Shown here one piece after another: positions 36,833 to 46,461 of a stretch of DNA of 64,000 bases. Origin of the DNA: an uncultured Helicobacter sp. (lineage in GTDB: Bacteria > Campylobacterota > Campylobacteria > Campylobacterales > Helicobacteraceae). The stretch spans positions 5,538 to 69,537 of the forward strand of contig CALVBL010000007.1 in NCBI GenBank assembly GCA_944325775.1, given 5' to 3'. Position 1 is the stretch's first letter. Each line of letters opens with the position of its first letter. A program made the translations under genes and the position numbers. The notes beneath the pieces were generated by a model. That model ran no database searches. It saw nothing but the letters and a program-made list of their open reading frames with translations, and was not told where the DNA came from.

Positions 36833-37332
36833 TCATTTTGAGGCTGTGCTTGTAAGGTAATATGGGGGGGGGGGTGGGGCAGAGTTAAAACTCATAGCCA
36901 ACTGATCAAACCTTTTTTATTCAATTGCCTTACAAGTCGCAAAAATCCTCTCTTCTTGAGAAACTTTAGAATAACTGCGCGAAAAAAGATGCTTTTAAAA
37001 TACCAATGCACAAAACTACTACCCGCAAGAAAAGTAAAGATTTTTGCAACTAATGCCCGCAAAAAGCCGACAAAAACGCAAGCTTGCTTGCGTGAGAACA
37101 CAAACATCAAAATTATTCGCATCGATATGTGCTCTCGTATCGGCTACATAATCGACATCCACAATCTCATCGATAAACTCAAATTGCTTATAGAGCTACT
37201 CTCCATAACCATTGGTATAAACCACAAGGTGAGCGGAGGGAAATAATGCTTTGGTTGCATAGATTTCACGAATAGCGACTATGCAATCCCCAATAGATCC
37301 AGTCCGATAAAAAGCAATTTTTGATACATAAT
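36833..37332 (-). pseudogene. Decayed GT9 (heptosyltransferase-like) gene fragment
   Basis: Read on the minus strand in one frame, the sequence gives IAFYRTGSIGDCIVAIREIY, then LFPSAHLVVYTNGYGE, a stop, FIDEIVDVDYVADT and NNFDVCVLTQASLRFCRLF. Later parts continue with SYSKVSQEERIF. This is the N-terminal Rossmann half of a GT9/ADP-heptose transferase-like enzyme. Five in-frame stops interrupt it and the second half is missing, so it cannot make a working protein. It contains an 11-G tract (C on this strand) near its end. It probably once encoded a phase-variable LPS glycosyltransferase. Confidence 0.8.
36864..36874. repeat. Poly-G tract (11 G) in a dead glycosyltransferase
   Basis: Eleven G followed by TGGGG, inside the GT9 remnant. 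It is comparable in length to the two switching tracts at 18746 and 53016, but restoring frame here would not rescue the gene because of upstream stops. Confidence 0.85.
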
Positions 37333-37381
37333 TATTTCTTATTATTGGCTTTACTTTTAAGACAAAGTATTTTATATTCCG

Positions 37382-37960
37382 CTACCACTCCTCACCTATC
37401 CCTAGCACAAGGCATTTATCAAACCTCGGCAGCACGCACAGCAGATACACCAGCCTATCCACCCCAAGCTCTTGCAAATCACTAAAATACCGACCATCCA
37501 CGCTAAAATATCTTACCTCTTCATCAGCGCGCCCAAATCTCCCGCCTATACCCACACCCCCAAACTCACTGTATTTGAGAAACGCGCTGATATACACGCG
37601 TGTGAATACTATCGCACCTTGAAGCTCGGCTTTTTTATCGCGGGGTAGGGCATTGTAGGCTCTGTGTCCGATGAGGATTCTACCGCGAAATCGTGCATAC
37701 TGCCCGTTTGCAGAATTTTCCTCAAGCTTCTCATAAAATGCCTGCAAGGAAGGAGTAAATCTCTGCAAAAAATATGCGCCATCTTTTGGCTGGGAATAGG
37801 GCGCGCTGGAGTTGCGCCCACGCTCATCGCCACCGCCATATTCATAATCGTGATTTGCCTTTGGTGGGCGGATTGTGAGGGTAGATTCCTTGTGGGGGTA
37901 GGCGTAAATCTCAAGTGCGCAAAATGCTACCAAAAGCACCGCTTTTGCGATGAGATTCAT
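37382..37960 (-). CDS. Exported hypothetical protein
   Basis: 192 residues with a signal peptide (MNLIAKAVLLVAFCALEIYA, likely cleaved after AYA). No cysteine-based lipobox is seen at the cleavage site. The mature part is Gly/Arg/Tyr-rich (YEYGGGDERGRN, FGGVGIGGRFGR), with no domain I recognise. Its start overlaps the ispE stop by 4 bases, so it is probably cotranslated with ispE. In related genomes smpB often follows ispE; it is not here. Confidence 0.65.
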   Translation of the reverse strand: MNLIAKAVLLVAFCALEIYAYPHKESTLTIRPPKANHDYEYGGGDERGRNSSAPYSQPKDGAYFLQRFTPSLQAFYEKLEENSANGQYARFRGRILIGHRAYNALPRDKKAELQGAIVFTRVYISAFLKYSEFGGVGIGGRFGRADEEVRYFSVDGRYFSDLQELGVDRLVYLLCVLPRFDKCLVLGIGEEW

Positions 37961-38772
37961 ACCTTTATCCGAAAAAAGCTACTACCACTCCCGCTAAAAA
38001 ACCACCCGCTTCCAAGCTCTGTGCGCACAGAATCTAGCTCTGGAGTGATGAGCAGCGCGCTCATATAGAGGTCGTTTAGCTCCTCTAGCGAGTGAGTGCG
38101 CAGGAGTTGCACACTGGGGGTAGAAAGCCACTTCTCTGGCAATGGACTAAAGGTGCGATCATGGTGTGCGATAGATTCTCTATAGGCTTTATACACTGCA
38201 GGTGTGGAGCAGGTGAGCTTTGGCGTGTAGATTTCAAACTCGGGAAGATCCTCCGCAAAAGGCGTAACTTCCTCGCCTATGCCACTGACATTCGCGCTCA
38301 TATCGCGTTGAAGAAAATACATCACATCCGCCCCGCACCGCCGCGCGATAAAGGCATAATCCTCTCTCTCTAGCTCTATCTCACACAGCGCACACACACT
38401 ATGGACAAAACTCGCGGCATTAGCACTCCCGCCGCCTAGTCCCGCACCCTCTGGTATGCTCTTTTGCACACTGACCTTGAGAGTTTCGACAAAATCTGCT
38501 ATGTGAGAATCCACGCGCTTGCATTGCTCACTTCTGGCTAGCTCTTGTAGGGCGCATTTTGCCTTATAGATAGTGTTAGATTCTATATCACAGCCAAACG
38601 CACCCTCTAAGACAAAGCCCATAGAGCTAGATTCTATACTGATGATGTCAAATAGCGTGCCTTGAGCTAGCACGAAGCGCGAGGAGAGGAGATAGAAGCC
38701 ATCATCACGTCTACCAATGATTTTAAGAAAAATATTAAGCTTTGGGTAACTCTTGGAGATAAGGGGGTGCAT
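37957..38772 (-). CDS. ispE: 4-diphosphocytidyl-2-C-methyl-D-erythritol kinase
   Basis: 271 residues of the GHMP kinase family. The N-terminal YPKLNIFLKIIGRRDDGFY and the ATP-binding PEGAGLGGGSANAASFV are diagnostic. GSGWFFSGSGSSFF is the C-terminal glycine loop. It acts in the MEP isoprenoid pathway that supplies quinone tails and undecaprenyl carriers. It starts one base after the csrA stop, in the run truB-csrA-ispE. Confidence 0.94.
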   Translation of the reverse strand: MHPLISKSYPKLNIFLKIIGRRDDGFYLLSSRFVLAQGTLFDIISIESSSMGFVLEGAFGCDIESNTIYKAKCALQELARSEQCKRVDSHIADFVETLKVSVQKSIPEGAGLGGGSANAASFVHSVCALCEIELEREDYAFIARRCGADVMYFLQRDMSANVSGIGEEVTPFAEDLPEFEIYTPKLTCSTPAVYKAYRESIAHHDRTFSPLPEKWLSTPSVQLLRTHSLEELNDLYMSALLITPELDSVRTELGSGWFFSGSGSSFFRIKV

Positions 38773-38773
38773 A

Positions 38774-39007
38774 TTATTTCTTTTTGATAGTTTCTACCTT
38801 GGGCAAAGAGAGATTGGTCGGAGCATTGATAGAGGCTTGTTGGTTTTGCATAGCGATGGCATCTTTGAGCTCGGAGCGCAAAATCAACATATTAGAAGGT
38901 GCCTTAAATCCTAAGCGCACGCTGCCTTTGTCGATAGAGATGATTTTAATTTCTATATCATCGCCTATCATCACGCCATCATCTTGTTTCCTAGAGAGTA
39001 TCAGCAT
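38774..39007 (-). CDS. csrA: Carbon storage regulator CsrA
   Basis: 77 residues, starting MLILSRKQDDGVMIGDDIEI, the canonical CsrA fold, with a C-terminal extension typical of Helicobacter. CsrA binds GGA-containing hairpins in 5' leaders and controls translation; in related bacteria it affects motility and stress response. It overlaps the end of truB by 17 bases. Confidence 0.95.
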   Translation of the reverse strand: MLILSRKQDDGVMIGDDIEIKIISIDKGSVRLGFKAPSNMLILRSELKDAIAMQNQQASINAPTNLSLPKVETIKKK

Positions 39008-39851
39008 ATGGAATCCTATTGTAGAGGTATTTTACCTTTTTGTTTGCTAGAACTTCAATTATAGAGAAAAAATCCTCAAAAGAAGTTTTATATACACCAC
39101 TTTTTGTGTTTTGCAGAGAGAATTTCGCACCATTTCTGATAAGATTTTCATACGCACAAAGCTCTAGGGTAGGGTAGGGTAGAATCTCACAGGGATTGAG
39201 TGTGAAAAACATTTCATAGCTGGCAATTACAGAATCTGTAATCCCATATTCAGAGATATTGCCTTCAGAGATTCTATGTAGGGAGCTAAGTGCGCCGGTG
39301 GTGCCAAGACTATGTGCGATGAGCTCACCCAAAGAGCGCACATAGCCGCCCTTTGATATACTAACTTCAAAGCTCAAAAATGGGTGATTGTATGCACAAA
39401 GAGTGATTTCATACACAGACATTGTGTCCCTTTCTAGTGTAAATTCCACACCTTCACGCGCGAGTTTGTAGGCGCGTGTGCCATTGATGTGTTTGGCACT
39501 AAAGCGCGGTGGAGTATAGGACACTTCGCCCGTGAGTGAATCTAGCACCTCCAGCACGCGCTCTAAGCTCAAAGGAGCGATTTCGCGCACAGATTCTATG
39601 CCCTGTATATCAAGTGTGGGCGAACTCACCCCAAGCCACAAGGTCGCCCGATAGCGTTTGGGTGTGAGCTGCAAAAATGGCAAAAGCCGCGTGTGTGCTC
39701 CAAAGCCCACCACCAAAAGCCCACTAGCAAATGGATCAAGTGTGCCGCTATAGCCGGCTTTTGACTCACCTATATGTTTTTTGAGACGCGTTAAAAAGTG
39801 ATTGGAGCTGATATTTTTAGGCTTATACGCAGCAAGTAGGAGATTTTTCAT
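38991..39851 (-). CDS. truB: tRNA pseudouridine-55 synthase TruB
   Basis: About 286 residues from ATG 39849-39851 (MKNLLLAAYKPKNISS). The frame stays open 69 bases further upstream, but that part is not homologous. KAGYSGTLDPFASGLLVVGF contains the catalytic Asp; TPPRFSAKHINGTRAY and SKGGYVRSLG follow. It makes Psi-55 in the T-loop of tRNAs. No clear Shine-Dalgarno precedes the chosen ATG, so the start is moderately certain. Confidence 0.9.
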   Translation of the reverse strand: MKNLLLAAYKPKNISSNHFLTRLKKHIGESKAGYSGTLDPFASGLLVVGFGAHTRLLPFLQLTPKRYRATLWLGVSSPTLDIQGIESVREIAPLSLERVLEVLDSLTGEVSYTPPRFSAKHINGTRAYKLAREGVEFTLERDTMSVYEITLCAYNHPFLSFEVSISKGGYVRSLGELIAHSLGTTGALSSLHRISEGNISEYGITDSVIASYEMFFTLNPCEILPYPTLELCAYENLIRNGAKFSLQNTKSGVYKTSFEDFFSIIEVLANKKVKYLYNRIPYADTL

Positions 39852-39950
39852 AATGAAGCGTATTTCACAATTAGGAGATCTTTCATAGTAGAGAATCTTT
39901 GCATAATAATAAATTTTCACACAATGAAGAATCTTGCATACGCGCTGCCC

Positions 39951-41522
39951 TTAAGATTGGAGAGCCTTAAGGGATTGCGCGCTCTGTGTGATAAGGGCAT
40001 TGATGTGCTGATAAGATTCTATGAGGTTTTGAATCTGTGTGGAGACTTCAAACGTGGTGGTGTTTTGGGTCGTGATATTCTGTATGATGCTATGGAGCGC
40101 ATCTTGGATATTTTGGAGATTTTGTTTAGAATCTTCACTCTCTTGGATAAGGCTCTCAAATGTCTGTGAGCTTTCTTGGGCGTTGTAGCATATCTCATCG
40201 ATATTGCTCGCTAGGAGGTTGATACTCACTTCGATATCCTTGAGGCTTTTTTGGGTGGATTCTGCGAGTTTTCGCACTTCATCTGCCACCACGGCAAACC
40301 CCCGCCCATGCTCACCCGCACGCGCCGCCTCAATCGCGGCATTGAGTGCTAGGAGATTCGTTCTACTGGCGATATCATCGATAAACTTCAGCACATCTTT
40401 TATCTGTGCAACGCTCCCATTGAGATCCGCAAACTTCGCGCTAAGCGCACTCTGGATCTCGATGCTCTCGCCGAGTTTTTCAAAAAGATGCAAGAGGCTT
40501 GAACTCGCGCGCTCAAACTGATCTTGTTCTTTGGTGATATGCTCTTGGGAGCTGGTGCTGTGCTCGATGGATTGGGTGATGGTGTGCAAGATAGTACTGC
40601 TAGATTCTAGAGTTTTGGAGGCATCTTGCTCTAGGGCAGCGATCTGGGATTTGAGCGTGGTGAGCGCTTCAGTTGCGATGGGTTTTTGTGGCGCATCTTG
40701 TAATGTTTTATCTGCTTTTAGAGCGGGGTTGGATTCACTGGATTTGGCAGAATGGGCGTTTTGGAGTAGTGCTTGTTTAAATGGTTCAAATACCCCGATA
40801 TCGCGGGATTGCAACTCATTTAAAGCATACGCAGAATCTTGCATATCTCTCATGAGTGTAGAGAGCTGCTGCCAGTGGGTTTTAAACCGCGTAGATAAGC
40901 CAAAGATTCTCAAGATCAGCACAGCTATCACAGCACACACCACAAGCGCGATGACTCCAAAGATGAGGAGTGCGCTAGGGGTATGAGAATCTGTGCTTGG
41001 TGTGCGAGTTGTGTCTGCGCTAGCTTTTTGGAGTAGGAGTGCATAGACTTTTTGGAGGATTTGGCTTGTCTGCGTGGCAAACTCTGTGCTAGATTCTATC
41101 TCGAGCGCTTTATTTATTTGTTGATAAAAGGACTGCAAGTCGTGATCGTTTTTGACAAAGCTCTCATTCCAGCTTTTGATCATCGCGATAATGAGGGCTT
41201 TGTTTTGAGAATCTTGGGGGGCGGTAAGGAGGTTGGTTAGTCGCGTATATACCTGCCCGATGAAATCAAACTGCTCAAGTATATCTTGATTTTCTAGTAG
41301 TGAATTGCTAAGGGCAGCAGCCTGCGAGGTATTAGCACGATACGCGGTTGTAGCAAAAAACGCGCACAAGCCCAAAAGTGCAGCAAAAAATACGCTCATA
41401 ATAATCAGGTTGCTTGTAAGCGAGTAGGGTAGTGGGAAGCGTCTGCTGATATCTTGATGAGATGAATGATCGTTCAAAGATGCCTCAATATCGGTTTGTG
41501 CTTTATGATCTTGGTTTTGCAT
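39951..41522 (-). CDS. Methyl-accepting chemotaxis protein
   Basis: About 523 residues from ATG 41520-41522, chosen because AAGGA lies 6 bases upstream. Two membrane helices (about 36-60 and 180-205) bracket a periplasmic, mostly helical sensor of about 120 residues. The cytoplasmic signalling hairpin contains IDDIASRTNLLALNAAIEAA and GEHGRGFAVVADEVRKLAE, identical in type to all MCPs. It signals to CheA through CheW/CheV; a cheV gene is at 49.6 kb. The ligand is unknown, and no HAMP domain is obvious. Confidence 0.92.
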   Translation of the reverse strand: MQNQDHKAQTDIEASLNDHSSHQDISRRFPLPYSLTSNLIIMSVFFAALLGLCAFFATTAYRANTSQAAALSNSLLENQDILEQFDFIGQVYTRLTNLLTAPQDSQNKALIIAMIKSWNESFVKNDHDLQSFYQQINKALEIESSTEFATQTSQILQKVYALLLQKASADTTRTPSTDSHTPSALLIFGVIALVVCAVIAVLILRIFGLSTRFKTHWQQLSTLMRDMQDSAYALNELQSRDIGVFEPFKQALLQNAHSAKSSESNPALKADKTLQDAPQKPIATEALTTLKSQIAALEQDASKTLESSSTILHTITQSIEHSTSSQEHITKEQDQFERASSSLLHLFEKLGESIEIQSALSAKFADLNGSVAQIKDVLKFIDDIASRTNLLALNAAIEAARAGEHGRGFAVVADEVRKLAESTQKSLKDIEVSINLLASNIDEICYNAQESSQTFESLIQESEDSKQNLQNIQDALHSIIQNITTQNTTTFEVSTQIQNLIESYQHINALITQSAQSLKALQS

Positions 41523-41603
41523 ATCGATCCTTTTTAGGCTATTTGCTAGATTCTGTAGCAAATTATGTGCCACACTTGTTGTATTTAGAATATGCTGTGA
41601 TTT

Positions 41604-41611
41604 GCCGATAT
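41604..41611 (+). promoter_or_regulatory. Candidate FliA (sigma-28) -10 box
   Basis: GCCGATAT with TAGA 14 bases upstream (41586-41589) resembles the flagellar sigma-28 promoter (TAAA-N15-GCCGATAA). It lies 27 bases before the ATG of the cytochrome-like gene and next to a divergent chemoreceptor. The spacer is one base short, so this is tentative. Confidence 0.3.
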
Positions 41612-41638
41612 GTGCGTATTTGTGAAAGGAATGGGGAG

Positions 41639-42028
41639 ATGAAAAAATTTGTGTGGATTCTGGCGCTTTGTCTGGGGAGCGCGTGGCTGGGTGCTAGTGA
41701 GATCACCAAAAAAATGCGCGACATGGAATACAGCATAAACAGCATGCAAAAGGGCTTTTTTTATAACGACAAGATACAGATCGCTAAGGGGCTTAGGGAG
41801 TTTAAGCAAACTTATGGGGAGTTTAAGAAGCATAATGTGTTTGACTATCTCAAAAACTCACAGAGTATGGAAGAAAACATCGTGCTAAATACGCTCAAGC
41901 GCGATGAGGAAAGTATCCAAGCACTTGAAGAGGCACTGCAAAAAAATCAGATCCTAAAAGCGGCGGAGATTCACGCAGATATATTACACTCTTGCACCGT
42001 ATGCCATGCTCTCACACGAGGCTGGTAG
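41639..42028 (+). CDS. Exported CxxCH (cytochrome c-like) small protein
   Basis: 129 residues from ATG 41639, with AAAGGA 8 bases upstream. A longer frame upstream lacks a start signal. The signal peptide MKKFVWILALCLGSAWLGAS is followed by a mostly helical body and a single haem-attachment motif CTVCH six residues from the end. This layout fits a c-prime/cytochrome b562-like four-helix protein with C-terminal haem. It is periplasmic; the electron partner is unknown. Confidence 0.7.
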   Translation: MKKFVWILALCLGSAWLGASEITKKMRDMEYSINSMQKGFFYNDKIQIAKGLREFKQTYGEFKKHNVFDYLKNSQSMEENIVLNTLKRDEESIQALEEALQKNQILKAAEIHADILHSCTVCHALTRGW

Positions 42029-42056
42029 AAGTGAGTGATAGCATCTATACATCTTG

Positions 42057-42088
42057 ATGCAAGCTTTGTTTTTTGGCAAAACTTGCAT
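42057..42088 (+). terminator. Possible terminator hairpin after the cytochrome-like gene
   Basis: ATGCAAG (42057-42063) pairs with CTTGCAT (42082-42088), extended inward by TTTG/CAAA around a T-rich loop. No U-run follows the stem, so termination is uncertain. Confidence 0.35.
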
Positions 42089-42230
42089 ATCGCTTGTATG
42101 GAGTAAATCCGCCCTTCGCTCCGCTTACGCGTTCATACACTTTATTTTTAGCAAGATTCTAGAAATTCTTGGTGTGAGCCTCATTGACACGATTTGGGCT
42201 GGCGTATTGTCTATAAAATCAAGATAGATT

Positions 42231-43526
42231 CTAAAATCTATACCACAACGTGTTTTTGGGTTCATCGCCGATGTGATACACCTCGCCGATTTGCGGGACA
42301 TTGTAACCTATATGCGCGATTTCGGTAAGGCTTTTGAGAATATCCACGGGCTCATTCCACGCGTGCGTGCCCGCACTGAATCTCCCCCAGTGTATGGGCT
42401 GCACGACTTTAGCCCTTAGATCACGAGCTGCTTGTATCGTCTGCTCAGGGAAAGAGTGCGAATACTGCCACGCCTTGTTGTATTGTCCATTTTCTAGCAG
42501 TGCAAGGTCAAAACTGCCAAAATACTCCCCAATCTCCCTAAAATGCGTATAATATCCACCATCACCGCTCAAAAATACCTTCTTATCCCCAAGCTCTAGA
42601 GCATAGCTAACCCATAGGCTGGTGTTTGCCTTGTAACCTAAGCGTTTTGTGTTGTGCTGGCTAGGTGTGGCAATGATGCGCAGGCTGTGGGTGCTAGATT
42701 GCACACCTTCCCACCAATTAAGCTCAATGATTTTTTCGCGCGGGATTTTGTATTTGATGAGAATGGGCGCAGTGCCCTGTGGCACGATGAAATACGACAC
42801 GCTATCTTTAAGGGATTTGAGCGTTTTTTTGTCCAAATGATCGTAGTGCGAATGTGTCAGAAGCACGATGTCGATCTTTGGGAAATCCTCTTTAGTGTAG
42901 GTTTTGTGCGCTTTGAACGCGCGATTGACAAACCACAGAGGCGAAGCGTAGGAGGAAAAAATCGGATCAATGAGGATATGAAGTCCATCATGCACTACAT
43001 ACAGCGAAGAATGCCCCAGCCACACAAGCGAGGTTTTGGAGCCCTTGGGGAGGTGTGCGAGATGATGGAAGTTTTCATTGGCTATGGGCAGGGGCTTTGA
43101 TGGCTTGGCATTTGCCACAGGTGAGGTATAGAATTCCAGCACATCGCCCAAGCTCACGCGCGGGGGTAGGGTAGCCTCGGGATTTTGATTAGTATAGATC
43201 AGAGTGTTTTTGTGAAAAATCTGCTTGGCTTTTGGCTTGGCAATGCTAAATTTGTGCAATGTGGGTGATGATGTCGGTGACGTGGAATTGTGTAGCATAG
43301 GTGTGTCCTTTAACTCTCTAGATTCTGTAGCTGCCATTGTAGAATCCAGAGCGGTTGAGCTATTTAGTGTTGTGATACTTTCTATCGAGTGGTGCGCGAG
43401 GTAATCTTGCTCTTGTAGATATTCCCGTGAGCAGCCAGCAAACGCACAAACAACAAAAATACAAAAAGCATATAAGGCAGCACAGATCCTAAAATCCTGC
43501 CTAAGATTTTGATGGATAAGATTCAT
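42231..43526 (-). CDS. Metallo-beta-lactamase-fold lipoprotein (NAPE-PLD/UlaG-like)
   Basis: 431 residues. The N-terminus carries a signal peptide with lipobox AFAGC. A Ser/Thr-rich stretch (about 45-110) follows. The metallo-hydrolase core contains LTHSHYDHLD (HxHxDH), LIDPIFSSYASP, LSGDGGYYTHFREIG and QPIHWGRFSAGTHAW. This is the N-acyl-phosphatidylethanolamine phospholipase D-like branch, so the substrate may be a lipid. It would sit as a lipoprotein in the envelope. It stands alone between the cytochrome-like gene and acnB. Confidence 0.82.
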   Translation of the reverse strand: MNLIHQNLRQDFRICAALYAFCIFVVCAFAGCSREYLQEQDYLAHHSIESITTLNSSTALDSTMAATESRELKDTPMLHNSTSPTSSPTLHKFSIAKPKAKQIFHKNTLIYTNQNPEATLPPRVSLGDVLEFYTSPVANAKPSKPLPIANENFHHLAHLPKGSKTSLVWLGHSSLYVVHDGLHILIDPIFSSYASPLWFVNRAFKAHKTYTKEDFPKIDIVLLTHSHYDHLDKKTLKSLKDSVSYFIVPQGTAPILIKYKIPREKIIELNWWEGVQSSTHSLRIIATPSQHNTKRLGYKANTSLWVSYALELGDKKVFLSGDGGYYTHFREIGEYFGSFDLALLENGQYNKAWQYSHSFPEQTIQAARDLRAKVVQPIHWGRFSAGTHAWNEPVDILKSLTEIAHIGYNVPQIGEVYHIGDEPKNTLWYRF

Positions 43527-43803
43527 AGGAACTCTTTTTGGTTTTTGCTATTATAGCAGCATTAAGGGCACATTATAAGGAAATTAAAAGAAAGTACAAA
43601 GAGGAATTTGTAATAAATAAGCAGGGAAGTGAGGATATAAAAAAGATTGAAAATTATAGTTTTCATAAATACCTATGAAAGTGGAGGAGAGGAAAGACAG
43701 AGAAAGATAAGATTAAGTTTAAAGTGAATAGTGCTTTATCAAATACTACAAGAGCACGAGGCTCCTGTAGCAAATCAGAATCTAAAGACAAAGTCTTAGA
43801 ATC

Positions 43804-46380
43804 TTAAAGTGCGAAGTCTTCGATTTTGTCGAAGTTGAGGTATGTATAGACATTATCCTCTTTGCCTTTTAGCTTGGTAGGCACAAGATTGAGATACTCC
43901 TCCACACTTGGCAATCGCCCTAATATCGCGCATACGCCACCAAGCTCTGCACTGCCTAGATACACTTGCGCACCTTTGCCCATACGATTATCAAAATTAC
44001 GCGTCGAGGTCGAGAATACCACTGCATTATCTCTCACGCGCGCTTGGTTACCCATACATAAGCTACAGCCTGGCACTTCCATACGCGCACCCGCCGCACC
44101 AAAGACGGAGAAATACCCCTCTTGATTGAGTTCTTTTTCGTCCATTTTGGTAGGAGGTGCTATCCAAATCTGTGTCTTAGACTGCCCTTCGTTTTTGACA
44201 ATCTCACCAAAGGCACGGAAATGCCCGATGTTTGTCATACAGCTACCGATAAAGACTTCATTGATCGTCTTAGGACGCTTAGGATCTGCGAGAATCTCAC
44301 CAAGGGTCGCCACATCATCAGGATCATTTGGACAAGCCAAAATCGGCTCTTTGATCTCTGCAAGATCGATCTCGATCACCGCTGCATATTCCGCATCACT
44401 ATCAGGCTCTAAAAGCACGGGATTATCAATCCACTCTTGCATTTTTTTCGCGCGTCTGCGCAAAGTCTCGGCATTTTGGTAACCATTTTTGATCATTGCT
44501 TCGATAAGCGCAATGTTTGAGTTTAGGTATTCGATGATGGGCTCTTTATTGAGGCGCACGCTACACGCTGCTGCACTTCGCTCTGCGCTCGCATCACTAA
44601 GTTCAAAAGCCTGCTCGACTTTTAGGTTCCCTAGCCCTTCGATTTCTAGGATTCTGCCACTAAAGATATTTTTCTTACCTTTTTTCTCCACGGTCAAAAG
44701 CCCTTGTTTGATCGCATAGTAGGGGATTGCATTGACCAAATCACGCAGGGTAATACCCGGATTAAGCGTGCCCTTAAATCGCACAAGCACAGATTCTGGC
44801 ATATCAAGAGGCATCGTTCCTGTAACCGCTGCAAATGCCACGAGCCCGCTACCTGCAGGGAAAGAAATCCCGATAGGGAAGCGGGTGTGTGAATCCCCTC
44901 CCGTGCCAAGCGTATCAGGCAGACAGAATCTATTGAGCCATGAGTGGATCACGCCATCTCTAGGGCGCAATGCCACACCGCCTTTTGAAGAAATAAACTC
45001 CGGCAATGTCGCGTGCAAGCTCACATCAGAGGGCTTGGGATAGGCTGCAGTGTGGCAAAAACTCTGCATCACGAAATCCGCCCCAAAGCTAATGGCTGCA
45101 AGCTCTTTAATCTCATCGCGTGTCATCGCACCGGTGGTATCTTGGCTACCCACCGTGGTGGTTTTGGGCTCGCAATATGTACCCGGTCTCACGCCCTCTA
45201 CCCCGCACGCGCGTCCCACAATCTTTTGTGCGAGAGAAAATCCGCAAGATTTTTGTGCTGGCTGTTTGGGAGTTTTAAATACATCACTTGGAGGAAGTTT
45301 GAGGAAATCGCGTGCCTTAGCAGTGAGGTTACGCCCAATGATGAGGGAGATCCTACCTCCTGCGCGCACTTCATCACTGATAGTAAGTGGGCTTAGTTCG
45401 AATTTAGCCACCACATTACCATTTTTGAGTATTTCGCCTTTTTGTGTATGAATCTCGATGATATCACCCTCGCTAAGTGCGCTCACATCTACCGCGATAG
45501 GCAGTGCCCCAGAATCTTCGCAAGTATTAAAGAAAATGGGTGCAATCACGCCGCCTAGGATCACGCCGCCACCCTTTTTATTAGGAATATATGGAATCTC
45601 TTTACCAAAATGCCACATAATAGAGTTGCACGCAGACTTTCGAGAGCTTCCTGTCCCGACCACATCGCCCACATACGCCACTTGTGCATCATTTTTGGCT
45701 GCTACATCTTTGATGTTTTGGATTCTCTGCTCAAAATTCTCTATGCGTGCTTTGAGCATAGCCTTAGCATGCAATGGTATGTCACTACGCGTAAAGGCAT
45801 CGCCCGCTGGGCTAAGATCGTCGGTATTAGTCTCTCCATCGACCTTAAACACACAGGCTCTAATCACCTCTGGCAAAGCGGGCTTTTGCAAAAACCACTC
45901 GGCATTTGCCCAAGATTCTAAAACCTCTTTAGCTAGAGGGTTGCTCGCACTAAGCTTAGCAATATCCTCAAAGCTATTATACACAAGTAGTGTGTGTTTG
46001 AGAGCATTTGCGCATTCTTTTGCTAGAGAGACATCACTTAGGGACAAACCATCAATAAGTGGCTTGACATTATAACCTCCTAGCATTGTCCCGAGATATT
46101 TGATCGCCTCTAGTGGCGTGAATACCTGCTCCTTGCCACTTTTTAGAATCTCAGCGAAAAACTCTGCCTTGAGCTTGGCTGCATCATCGACACCGGGATT
46201 CACTCTGTGGATAAGGAGTTCCTTGGCAAAAGCTTTTTGCTCAGGCGTGGCGTTTGAGCTTTTGCAAATATCAATAGCGAACTGGGTCTGCTTGACATTT
46301 AGCGGCAATGGTGGGATACCCTGCTCTTCACGCTCTGCTTTGAGTTTGTTGTATTCTTCTATAAATTGTGCGAAATCCAT
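43804..46380 (-). CDS. acnB: Aconitate hydratase B
   Basis: 858 residues, full AcnB length. It has the N-terminal HEAT-like domain, then GTGSSRKSACNSIMWHFG (the swivel-domain substrate loop). The iron-sulfur ligands lie in TRDEIKELA...QSFCHTAAYP, GSCMTNIGHF and VPGCSLCMGNQ. The enzyme isomerises citrate to isocitrate in the TCA cycle and, as an apo-protein, can bind mRNA. The ATG follows GGAGA. A 277-bp spacer lies downstream. Confidence 0.97.
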   Translation of the reverse strand: MDFAQFIEEYNKLKAEREEQGIPPLPLNVKQTQFAIDICKSSNATPEQKAFAKELLIHRVNPGVDDAAKLKAEFFAEILKSGKEQVFTPLEAIKYLGTMLGGYNVKPLIDGLSLSDVSLAKECANALKHTLLVYNSFEDIAKLSASNPLAKEVLESWANAEWFLQKPALPEVIRACVFKVDGETNTDDLSPAGDAFTRSDIPLHAKAMLKARIENFEQRIQNIKDVAAKNDAQVAYVGDVVGTGSSRKSACNSIMWHFGKEIPYIPNKKGGGVILGGVIAPIFFNTCEDSGALPIAVDVSALSEGDIIEIHTQKGEILKNGNVVAKFELSPLTISDEVRAGGRISLIIGRNLTAKARDFLKLPPSDVFKTPKQPAQKSCGFSLAQKIVGRACGVEGVRPGTYCEPKTTTVGSQDTTGAMTRDEIKELAAISFGADFVMQSFCHTAAYPKPSDVSLHATLPEFISSKGGVALRPRDGVIHSWLNRFCLPDTLGTGGDSHTRFPIGISFPAGSGLVAFAAVTGTMPLDMPESVLVRFKGTLNPGITLRDLVNAIPYYAIKQGLLTVEKKGKKNIFSGRILEIEGLGNLKVEQAFELSDASAERSAAACSVRLNKEPIIEYLNSNIALIEAMIKNGYQNAETLRRRAKKMQEWIDNPVLLEPDSDAEYAAVIEIDLAEIKEPILACPNDPDDVATLGEILADPKRPKTINEVFIGSCMTNIGHFRAFGEIVKNEGQSKTQIWIAPPTKMDEKELNQEGYFSVFGAAGARMEVPGCSLCMGNQARVRDNAVVFSTSTRNFDNRMGKGAQVYLGSAELGGVCAILGRLPSVEEYLNLVPTKLKGKEDNVYTYLNFDKIEDFAL

Positions 46381-46461
46381 CTTTCTCTCCTTGCGTAAAA
46401 TACTTGAAAGCCACTTGACTTCCCAAGCTTGCTTACATTATAAAATAAAGAAGTTAATTAT

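Noticed and set aside
36956..37246. Plus-strand 96-codon frame opposite the GT9 relic
   Set aside because: It is antisense to the recognisable glycosyltransferase remnant and has a basic, low-complexity translation with no ribosome site.
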